DNA from: an uncultured Clostridia bacterium
Lineage (GTDB): Bacteria > Bacillota > Clostridia > Lachnospirales > Lachnospiraceae
Length of the DNA stretch: 7,113 nucleotides
Assembly: GCA_946620335.1 (NCBI GenBank)
Contig: CAMONF010000215.1
Location: 1-7,113 of the forward strand
Direction: 5' to 3'
Part shown: piece after piece, positions 1 to 6,082 of the stretch
Numbering within the stretch: the stretch's first letter is position 1
How the letters are laid out: the number at the start of each line of letters is the position of its first letter
Program-made: the position numbers and the translations under genes
The notes under the pieces: model-generated
Databases searched by the model: none
Told to the model about the DNA's origin: nothing
The model's input: the letters and a program-made list of their open reading frames with translations, nothing else

Positions 1-950
1 GTATTGCCTGTAACAGCGATGTCACGAGGTGTAATACCGCCGGTCAATTCTGTATCGCAGTATGTAATACTACCATCGGCCTCGATGCGGAAGACTGTCA
101 CCCGCTGATAGCCGAGGCGGCAGGAGACGAAGAGATAGGCTTCATCCTCACTCAGCTTGATGGCGGCGCCGATGCTGAGCATATCCGCGGTCGGCGGTAC
201 CTGGAGGGCCGGATCTGACGTGAGACCGGGCAGGGCATCCTCCTCCTGGCGGAAGGTCCAGACACCGTCCACGCGCTCATAATAGAAAACTCTGGCCGTC
301 AGTTCGGTCAGCACATACAGCCGGTCCGGATACCTGCGCGGCATGATGAGATGCCTGGGACCGGACCCGGGCGGGAGAATGATATCCCGGCCGCTGAGTA
401 CGAGAGCGCCTGTCGTATGATCCACATCATAAATGAAGACCTTATCCAGCCCCAGGTCCACCACATAGAGCTGCCCATCCCGCTCCTCGCAGTAGTGGCA
501 ATGCGGAGCCCGCTGCCGGTCATAATGGACGCCGACGCCTTCATGCTGCTGCCGGCAGGCGAAGGTCAGGCTCTGGTCATCCTCAATACGGAAGGACGCC
601 ACGTTCCCGGTCATGTAGGAAGCTGCGAAGACCATGTCGTCCCTGTCGGAGACGGAAATATGGCAGGGCCCGATCCAGTCCGCCTCAAAGCGGGAGAGAA
701 GCTCAGCGCCTTCCTCCGTGAGGCGGTAGGCCATAACTGCGCCGCCGGGGGAGTTTTCCTCGAAGGTGTACAGATATGTGCTGCCGTTCACCTGCCGCAG
801 GGCGAGGTAAGACGGGGAAGCCATCCCGCTGTAGGAACGGAGAACTTCAAAGCTGCCTTCCTCGGGATACCCGGCCACGAGTCTGATGCAGGTGTCCTCC
901 CTTGCTCCATAGCCGCTGACAAAAAATGTGACCTTGTTCCTCTGCTCCAT
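1..950 (-). CDS. Lactonase-family beta-propeller protein (6-phosphogluconolactonase-like), C-terminus cut by window edge
   Basis: The reading frame starts at an ATG at 950-948 and stays open to the left edge, giving 316 residues; family members usually have about 330-390, so only the last few dozen residues are missing. The start is supported by AAAGGAG at 963-957, six bases upstream. Residues 46-51 (PSYLAL), 147-152 (RAPHCH), 161-174 (LYVVDLGLDKVFIY) and 197-200 (GPRH) match the conserved blocks of the seven-bladed lactonase propeller family (Pfam Lactonase; E. coli Pgl/YbhE). There is no signal peptide, so it should be cytoplasmic. Known members hydrolyse 6-phosphogluconolactone in the oxidative pentose phosphate route, but the family also includes other lactonases and cycloisomerases, so the exact substrate is an inference. 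It lies 189 bases downstream of the helicase on the same strand, with its own promoter and operator candidates, so it is probably transcribed separately. Confidence 0.9.
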   Translation of the reverse strand, partial: MEQRNKVTFFVSGYGAREDTCIRLVAGYPEEGSFEVLRSYSGMASPSYLALRQVNGSTYLYTFEENSPGGAVMAYRLTEEGAELLSRFEADWIGPCHISVSDRDDMVFAASYMTGNVASFRIEDDQSLTFACRQQHEGVGVHYDRQRAPHCHYCEERDGQLYVVDLGLDKVFIYDVDHTTGALVLSGRDIILPPGSGPRHLIMPRRYPDRLYVLTELTARVFYYERVDGVWTFRQEEDALPGLTSDPALQVPPTADMLSIGAAIKLSEDEAYLFVSCRLGYQRVTVFRIEADGSITYCDTELTGGITPRDIAVTGN

Positions 951-982
951 TGTCTGCTCCTTTCTGCGGGATCACAATCAAA

Positions 983-1014
983 ACTATATTACACAATGTA
1001 TGATGATCTCTCAT
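983..1014 (-). promoter_or_regulatory. Candidate sigma-70-type promoter for the lactonase gene
   Basis: On the minus strand ATGAGA (1014-1009) and TAATAT (991-986) are separated by 17 bases, each matching four of six consensus positions. An overlapping TATAGT (988-983) is a better -10 alone but lacks a good -35. This is the most AT-rich stretch of the gap and sits about 35 bases before the start codon. The match is weak and is helped mainly by position and by the overlapping palindrome. Confidence 0.35.
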
Positions 1015-1020
1015 GATACA
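997..1020. promoter_or_regulatory. Near-palindromic operator candidate upstream of the lactonase gene
   Basis: TGTATGATGA (997-1006) and TCATGATACA (1011-1020) are inverted 10-base arms with one mismatched pair (position 6 from the outside), around a four-base centre, TCTC. The element overlaps the candidate -35 box and spacer of the lactonase promoter, the usual place for a repressor site. The TGTAT...ATACA outline resembles sites of GntR/LacI-type sugar regulators, but no regulator gene is in the window, so the regulator's identity is unknown. Confidence 0.45.
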
Positions 1021-1139
1021 GGACGGACGGTATCTGCCTGAGACCAGCCATGGCTGTCCCCACATCTCAATTTGCAACATCCTGTTACAGCAAGTCTCTG
1101 CTGTCTGCCAGGCTTCTTTCATCCTTCCATCCATGCTTC

Positions 1140-3257
1140 TCAGCCTTCCGTGACGTCCAGAAGATCCTTCATGAAGAGGAATCTCAGGTCGAAGGTCCGC
1201 TCCTGGTCCCCGAAGAGGATGGTGACCCGGCTGTCGTCCATCCGGGAAATGTACCCATTCCCCAGGTTTTTGTGCCTGACGACCTGCCCCTCTGTGAGAC
1301 TATCTTTGAACCGGGCGTAAGCCTCCTCCGGGAAGTCCTTGATGGCAGGCGGATGATGGAGTGATGTTATTTTTCCCTTTTTGACTGTCTGGGCCTTCTG
1401 CCGGAAGCTCTCCGGGAGCAGGTCCCGGCAGAAGGTCAGATTCTTCCCGAAGGTGAAGATCCGAAGACGGTTCTTCGCCCGGGTCACCCCCACGTAAAAG
1501 AGCCGGCGTTCCTCCTCGTAGGCGGCGGTTTCCTCCTTCGAGGGCTTCTTTTTCATGGGCACGCTCTCGGGGAATATGCCGTCCGCCACGTCCATGAGAT
1601 AGACGGTGTCATATTCCAGACCCTTGCTGGCATGGATGGTGGAGAGGATGAAGTGGCAGGACGGATCGTGGTCCGCGTTCAGCACCAGATTCCGCAGAGC
1701 TTCCAGCCTGCTGAGGAAGTTTTTGATACTTGTCTCCCTGGCTGCGAGGGTCTTCAGGATGAAAAGCTTCTGGGTATTCATGCCCATTCGGTCCAGGTAG
1801 TGACTGTAGCCGCAAGGCCCCTCGATCAGGGCAATGGCGGAATCCGGCTTTTCCCGGGCGATGACGGACAGGAACTCAGCCAGGGTCTGGCAGCTGGTTC
1901 GGGTCCCGTTGGGGATGGAACGGCATCGCTGGACAGCGGCCAGGACCGGCAGGGAGCGGGACTTGGCCAGCTCGCAGACTTCATTTACTGTCTCACGGCT
2001 CAGGTAGGTGGAGAGCTTATAGTAGATCCGCATGAAGATCTCTGTGTCTGACGGATCCAGGGAGAAGCGGAGGATGTCTGTGATGTCGTTCACGATCCGG
2101 TGGGAGAAGAAGGTGAGGTCCGCCTGCCTGACCCGATAGCTGAGACCTTCCCTGTCCAGCAGATCCAGGAGCGGGAGCATGCTCTCATTGTTCCGGTAGA
2201 GGACAGCCGTCTCCTCGCGCCCGTTGGCGGCGACCTTGGCCAGGTAGGTATACTGGGCCCGCCGTCCGGTCAGGTCGATCCGTTCAATCTGGACGGCCGC
2301 GTCGCGGGAGGCTTCCATGTGCTTGTCCCGGCGCAGGGAGTTCATGCGGATGAAGCGGTCGGCGGCCTTTACAATGTTCTGATCGGACCGGAAATTGGTC
2401 TCCATTAGCAGGACCCGGGCATTCGGGTGGTCCGCCTCGAAGCGGAGCAGCGCTTCCGGGTAGGCCGCGCGGAAGCCGTAGATGCTCTGGTCCTCGTCGC
2501 CGACCATGAAGAGGTTGTCATTTTTCCCGGCCAGCATGGCGATGATGGTGTGCTGAATTTTGGACGTGTCCTGGGCCTCGTCCACCGAGATGTAGGGATA
2601 GGCGGCGCGAAAGGCCGCCAGCGTCGGCTTCGATCTCTTCAGGATGTTGAGCGCGTAGACCAGCTGGTCGTCGTAGTCCATGAGGCGGGCTTCCCGAAGG
2701 GCCTTGTTGTAGGCGACATAGATGGCGAAAATGTCGTACCCGGCCTCCTTTTCGAGGGCGCGAATCTCCTCCTCGCAGAGCCCCTGGTTCTTGATCCGGG
2801 TGATCCGGGTCCGAAGGTCCGCCAGGTCGCTCTCCGTGGCGAACTCCTGCGTCACCTCCCGGTATTTGGCCCCCAGAATAGCGCCGGATTTTTTCTCGTC
2901 GGAAATGAGATCAAAGGCCTTTTTGCCCACTTCCCGGCTGAAGGCGGCGATGATCTTGGCGCAGATCCCGTTGATGGTGCGGAATTCCAGGCGGGAGGCC
3001 AGCTCGTCCCCGAAGAAGGAGGCGAATCGCTCCCGCATATCCCTGGTGGCGGCCACTGTGTAGGTGACTGTAAGGATCCGCTCTGGGGCAATTCCCCGGA
3101 CAAAAATCATGTAGCCCAGTCTCGCCACGAGGACAGTCGTCTTGCCGCTGCCCGGCACGGCGAGAAGAAGGACCGGTCCGTCCACGGCTTCGACGGCGGC
3201 CCGCTGCTGGTCGGTGAGGTTTATATGAAAACGGTCGAAAAATTCCTCCGATGTCAT
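1140..3257 (-). CDS. UvrD/PcrA-like superfamily 1A ATP-dependent DNA helicase
   Basis: This complete 705-residue protein should be a 3'-5' DNA translocase/helicase acting in repair or replication restart. The SF1A motifs appear in order: Q-motif LTDQQRAAV (14-22), Walker A AVPGSGKT (33-40), motif Ia-like TVTYTVAATRDMRER (63-77), Walker B VDEAQD (225-230), motif III MVGDEDQSIYGFRAA (251-265), motif IV ETNFRS (286-291), motif V IHASKGLEYD (541-550) and motif VI RRLFYVGVTRAK (584-595). Residues 656-705 (GQVVRHKNLGNGYIS...) resemble the Tudor-like tail of PcrA/UvrD, which in studied proteins contacts RNA polymerase. The start is an ATG at 3257-3255 with AGGAG at 3268-3264, six bases upstream. It is slightly shorter than typical PcrA (about 720-740). 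Walker A reads AVPGSGKT rather than the usual AGAGSGKT, and motif Ia has TYTVAAT where TFTNKAA is common, so it may be a Clostridia-specific paralogue rather than PcrA itself. All catalytic residues (K39, T40, D226, E227, R592) are present. Confidence 0.95.
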   Translation of the reverse strand: MTSEEFFDRFHINLTDQQRAAVEAVDGPVLLLAVPGSGKTTVLVARLGYMIFVRGIAPERILTVTYTVAATRDMRERFASFFGDELASRLEFRTINGICAKIIAAFSREVGKKAFDLISDEKKSGAILGAKYREVTQEFATESDLADLRTRITRIKNQGLCEEEIRALEKEAGYDIFAIYVAYNKALREARLMDYDDQLVYALNILKRSKPTLAAFRAAYPYISVDEAQDTSKIQHTIIAMLAGKNDNLFMVGDEDQSIYGFRAAYPEALLRFEADHPNARVLLMETNFRSDQNIVKAADRFIRMNSLRRDKHMEASRDAAVQIERIDLTGRRAQYTYLAKVAANGREETAVLYRNNESMLPLLDLLDREGLSYRVRQADLTFFSHRIVNDITDILRFSLDPSDTEIFMRIYYKLSTYLSRETVNEVCELAKSRSLPVLAAVQRCRSIPNGTRTSCQTLAEFLSVIAREKPDSAIALIEGPCGYSHYLDRMGMNTQKLFILKTLAARETSIKNFLSRLEALRNLVLNADHDPSCHFILSTIHASKGLEYDTVYLMDVADGIFPESVPMKKKPSKEETAAYEEERRLFYVGVTRAKNRLRIFTFGKNLTFCRDLLPESFRQKAQTVKKGKITSLHHPPAIKDFPEEAYARFKDSLTEGQVVRHKNLGNGYISRMDDSRVTILFGDQERTFDLRFLFMKDLLDVTEG

Positions 3258-3427
3258 GAATATCTCCTGTGTTCTTCGATTTCTTCGCCGGTCTGTCGAG
3301 GGCAGCCCCCGATGTCATCACAGCCGCCTCGAAGACGTTTCTTCGGCGGTCTGCCGAGGACAGCTCCTTATGTCATCACAGTTGCCTCAGAGAGTTTTTC
3401 GCCGGTCGGTCAAGAGCGGCGGATGTC
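3250..3427. repeat. Degenerate tandem repeat (about 53-61 bp period, 4 copies) upstream of and overlapping the helicase start
   Basis: Two clear neighbouring units lie at 3280-3337 (58 bases) and 3338-3394 (57 bases); over their first 50 bases I count 42 identities. A third, shorter unit begins at 3395 (TTTTTCGCCGGTCGGTC) and decays after about 3427. The core GATGTC, or TATGTC in one copy, recurs at 3250, 3311, 3369 and 3422, so the first copy coincides with the helicase start codon (ATGACATCGG read on the minus strand). Read on that strand, the copy at 3318 leftwards matches the first 24 bases of the helicase gene at 17 positions, with TCGAC at the same offset. The units have no uniform spacers and are too few and too diverged to be a CRISPR. 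Confidence 0.7.
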
Positions 3428-3758
3428 CGTATTCGAAGCGGACAAGGCGAAGCGTGGCGCTGGGCCGTGCCGGGAAGAAACACGCAGATTGGCTCCTGCG
3501 GATCCAGTTTCCTCCCACCTGATCATCAGCGGTCGGCACCTACCTAAATACTAACAGAAAGATTGGATCCATGCACTATACAAAATCATCAACGGCCGGC
3601 CGCCAGGTCACATGGAAAGCGGGAAAACGCTGATTTTTGCCGGGGAGAGGGAGGAAAATCAAATTGGAGGTTTTCATTTTCCAAAAATGATGGTAAACTT
3701 CTTAAATTAGCGAATAAAGTAACAGCTGAAACTAATAAATATAAGAAGGAGACGTTTC
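3428..3758. other. Remainder of the divergent intergenic region between helicase and lysyl-tRNA synthetase
   Basis: No gene is supported in this 331-base stretch. The left part is GC-rich and contains a perfect 10-base palindrome, CGGCCGGCCG, at 3593-3602. From about 3632 the composition turns AT-rich and leads into the promoter candidate and ribosome binding site of the synthetase gene. I looked for a T-box (conserved AGGGTGGAACCGCG-like core) and for a lysine riboswitch and saw neither. No convincing promoter for the helicase could be found on the minus strand. Confidence 0.6.
3671..3699 (+). promoter_or_regulatory. lysS: Candidate promoter for the lysyl-tRNA synthetase gene
   Basis: TTTTCA (3671-3676) and TAAACT (3694-3699) are 17 bases apart, each matching four of six consensus positions, and the -10 is preceded by TG at 3691-3692 to give an extended -10 (TGGTAAACT). 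An inverted repeat TCATTTT-CCA-AAAATGA (3674-3690) overlaps the -35 and spacer. The predicted transcript would have a leader of only about 50 bases. The region is the AT-rich part of the gap, which supports the placement. Confidence 0.45.
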
Positions 3759-5792
3759 ATGCACTGGTCAGACCGAATTGCTGAGAAGATCATTCAGCGC
3801 AACCCCAACAAGGAGGAATATGTCTGCGCGGCGGGCATTTCACCTTCAGGCTCCATCCATATCGGTAACTTCAGAGACATCGCCACCAGCCTTTTCGTGG
3901 TCAAGGCCCTGGAGCGCAGAGGCAAAAAGGCCCGTCTGCTCTTCTCCTGGGATGAGTTCGACCGCATGCGCAAGGTCCCGAAGAACGTGGCGGCCGTGCA
4001 TGACGACTACGAGCAGTACGTCGGTTATCCCTACGTGGATGTGCCCAACCCCTTCAACGGCGAGGCAAAGAGCTATGCCGACTACTTCGAGCAGGAGTTC
4101 ATGGCTTCCATGGAGAAGTTCGGCATCAAGATGGACTATCGCTATCAGGCCGACATGTACCGGTCCGGCAAGTACAAGGACCTGGTGCTGACTGCCCTTA
4201 AGAAGCGCGGCGAGATCTTCGACATTCTGGACAGCTTAAGGACCCAGGACGCCCAGGAGGGCGAGCGCGAGGCCTACTATCCGGTCAGCATTTACTGCCC
4301 CTGCTGCAAGCGCGACACCACCAAGATCACCAGCCTCTCCGAGGACTGCACGGTGGCGGAGTACGAGTGCACCTGCGGCCATCACGGCACCTTCAATTTC
4401 ACCACAGACTTCAACTGCAAGCTGGCCTGGAAGATTGACTGGCCCATGAGATGGCTCTATGAGGGCGTCGACTTCGAGCCGGGCGGAAAGGACCACGCCT
4501 CCCCGGGCGGCAGCTACGACAACGCTAAGATCATCGCCAAGAAGATCTTCAATTACCCGGCCCCGCTCTTCCAGGGCTATGAGTTCATCGGCATCAAGGG
4601 CAGCACCGGCAAGATGTCCGGTTCCACTGGCCTGAACCTCACCCCGGATACCCTGCTCAAGATCTACGAGCCGGACATCATCATCTGGCTCTATGCCCGC
4701 TCCGAGCCCACCAAGGCCTTCGACTTCTGCTTCGACGATGGCATCCTGCGCCAGTATTTCGAGTTCGACAAGCAGTACAACCAGTATATCAGCGGCAACT
4801 GCGACGAGAAGACCCGCGACGTCATGGCCAACTGCCTCGTGTCCGGCGAGAAAATCAAGACGGTTCCCTTCTCCCACCTGGCCCAGTTCGGCTCCATCGT
4901 GAACTTCAACCCGGAGATGCTGGAGATCGTCTTCGAGAAGATCGCCAAGAGCCCCGAGGAGTGCTACAAGTACGAGGACTTCAAGAACCGTCTCGACAGG
5001 GCCAAGTACTGGCTTGAGAACTGCTCCCCCGAGAGCGTCAACCACCTGGGCGCCTACAGGAACTTCGAGGTATATAACGAGCTGGATGAGGACGAGAAGA
5101 AGGCCATCGCCATTCTCCACGACTATCTGGCAAATGAAAACTATACCCTGGACGATCTGAACACCCGCCTCTACGCCATCCCGAAGGAGATTTACGGCGA
5201 GGACCGTCCGGACATCAAGAAGATTCAGGGCAAGTTCTTCAAGAACGTCTACCGCCTGCTCCTGGGCAAGGAGACCGGCCCCAGACTCTACCTCTTCCTC
5301 TTCGCCATCGACAAGGCCAGCTTCCTGCCGCTCCTTGACTTCTCCACGCCGGAGACCGAAGAGGAGAAGGAAATGAAGGCCGCCGAGGAGGCCGCCAAGA
5401 ACGCGCCTGCCGAGGAGGAGAAGAAGATCGTCTACGGCGATCCCGACCCGGTCGCTCCGGTGAAGCCGGAGATCACCCTGGAGGACTTTGACCGCATCGA
5501 CCTGCGCGTCTGCGAGATCAGAAAGTGCCAGGAGATCCGCAAGGCCAGGAACAACTACAAGCTCACCCTCTTTGACGGCGAGAAGGAGCGTGTCATCGTC
5601 TCCAGCATCAAGGATTATTACAAGCCCGAGGAGATGGTCGGCAAGAAGATCATCGTCGTGGCCAACCTGGCTCCGGCCCGTCTTACCGGCGTGACCAGTG
5701 AGGGCATGCTGCTGGCCGCCACCAACAACGCCTGCGGCTGCCAGGTCATCTTTGTGGATCCGATCGTGCCGGCCGGCACTCGCATCCACTGA
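3759..5792 (+). CDS. lysS: Class I lysyl-tRNA synthetase fused to a C-terminal MetRS/Trbp111-type tRNA-binding domain
   Basis: This complete 677-residue enzyme should attach lysine to tRNA-Lys in the cytoplasm. Residues 1 to about 530 match archaeal-type class I LysRS: ISPSGSIHIGNFRD (27-40) holds the HIGH-type signature as HIGN; a CPCC...CTC cluster (180-183 and 204-206) looks zinc-binding; KIDWPMRW (225-232), EPGGKDHASPGGSYD (240-254) and KMSGS (285-289) complete the catalytic domain. Residues about 330-530 form the helical anticodon-binding part. A charged Glu/Ala/Lys-rich linker (about 531-570) leads to ITLEDFDRIDLRV (572-584), ...VIVSSIKDYYKPEEMVGKK, VVANLAPARL (633-642) and SEGMLLAA (647-654), the typical C-terminal OB-fold of bacterial MetRS. 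Plain class I LysRS proteins are about 500-550 residues, so the extra length is this domain. The ATG at 3759 follows AAGGAG (3746-3751) by seven bases. Codons are strongly C/G-ending, consistent with high expression. It is monocistronic: its own promoter candidate precedes it and a terminator follows 43 bases after the stop. Confidence 0.95.
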   Translation: MHWSDRIAEKIIQRNPNKEEYVCAAGISPSGSIHIGNFRDIATSLFVVKALERRGKKARLLFSWDEFDRMRKVPKNVAAVHDDYEQYVGYPYVDVPNPFNGEAKSYADYFEQEFMASMEKFGIKMDYRYQADMYRSGKYKDLVLTALKKRGEIFDILDSLRTQDAQEGEREAYYPVSIYCPCCKRDTTKITSLSEDCTVAEYECTCGHHGTFNFTTDFNCKLAWKIDWPMRWLYEGVDFEPGGKDHASPGGSYDNAKIIAKKIFNYPAPLFQGYEFIGIKGSTGKMSGSTGLNLTPDTLLKIYEPDIIIWLYARSEPTKAFDFCFDDGILRQYFEFDKQYNQYISGNCDEKTRDVMANCLVSGEKIKTVPFSHLAQFGSIVNFNPEMLEIVFEKIAKSPEECYKYEDFKNRLDRAKYWLENCSPESVNHLGAYRNFEVYNELDEDEKKAIAILHDYLANENYTLDDLNTRLYAIPKEIYGEDRPDIKKIQGKFFKNVYRLLLGKETGPRLYLFLFAIDKASFLPLLDFSTPETEEEKEMKAAEEAAKNAPAEEEKKIVYGDPDPVAPVKPEITLEDFDRIDLRVCEIRKCQEIRKARNNYKLTLFDGEKERVIVSSIKDYYKPEEMVGKKIIVVANLAPARLTGVTSEGMLLAATNNACGCQVIFVDPIVPAGTRIH

Positions 5793-5834
5793 TGTGGGCA
5801 AGGTATAAATCCAGTCAGAATGGACAATATATAG

Positions 5835-5885
5835 AAGCGGCGCCTGCCAATCACCTGAAAAGGAGATCGGCAGGCGCCGCTTTTT
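5835..5885 (+). terminator. Intrinsic terminator of the lysyl-tRNA synthetase gene
   Basis: A perfect 14-base stem pairs AAGCGGCGCCTGCC (5835-5848) with GGCAGGCGCCGCTT (5869-5882), followed by a T run (5881-5885). The loop can form a small inner hairpin, CCT-GAAA-AGG. It begins 43 bases after the lysS stop. On the minus strand the stem is followed by TCTATAT rather than a clean T run, so it should act mainly on the plus strand. Confidence 0.93.
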
Positions 5886-6082
5886 GATGTATTGAAGAGG
5901 TAATTGCAAAGCTGACCAATGCTGTATGGCGTGCCCGGATCCCATTTCCTGCCGGAGCAGTACTGCTTCGGGAAGTGTGCAGGCAGTGCTTAAACGCATA
6001 CGTGGAGATCATTTACTGCCGATCCAGTATTGTTGCCCGAAGATGGCGGACCAGCGCTGCCTTGCCTCCTGGCGAGGCCCTT
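5886..6082. other. Convergent intergenic spacer between lysS terminator and propeller gene
   Basis: No gene or recognisable RNA is supported here. The only structure is a short hairpin, GCCTC-CTGGC-GAGGC at 6064-6078, just beyond the propeller stop. It could mark the 3' end of that minus-strand transcript, but no T run follows it. Confidence 0.5.

Noticed and set aside
351..1016. Open frame of 221 codons on the plus strand opposite the lactonase
   Set aside because: The minus frame has the lactonase motifs and a good ribosome binding site; this one has neither.
1087..1104. Inverted repeat ACAGCA-AGTCTC-TGCTGT downstream of the helicase, a possible terminator
   Set aside because: The stem is six pairs with no T run on the minus strand; it may be chance.
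3280..3427. Possible CRISPR array
   Set aside because: The whole 58-base unit repeats with divergence, with no conserved short repeat separated by unique spacers, and there are no cas genes.
2427..3554. Open frame of 375 codons on the plus strand opposite the helicase
   Set aside because: It is antisense to well-conserved helicase motifs, has low-complexity Gly/Val-rich content and runs on into the repeat array; no domain is recognisable.
3618..3638. Hairpin AGCG-GGAAAA-CGCT followed by TTTTT, a possible terminator or attenuator before lysS
   Set aside because: A stem of only four base pairs is too weak to call.
3563..3784. Small 73-codon frame overlapping the start of lysS
   Set aside because: It has no good ribosome binding site, spans the putative lysS promoter and has no recognisable features.
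3759..5792. Identification as methionyl-tRNA synthetase (metG)
   Set aside because: Only the last 106 or so residues are MetRS-like; the catalytic body has the HIGN, KDHASPGGSYD and DWPMRW blocks of class I LysRS.
4236..5999. Long open frame of 587 codons on the minus strand across the LysRS gene
   Set aside because: It is a compositional shadow of the strongly C/G-ending codons of the real gene. Its product is Leu/Val/Gly-rich with no recognisable domain, and it runs through the lysS terminator.
6064..6078. Hairpin GCCTC-CTGGC-GAGGC beyond the propeller stop
   Set aside because: The short five-pair stem without a T run is not enough for a terminator call.
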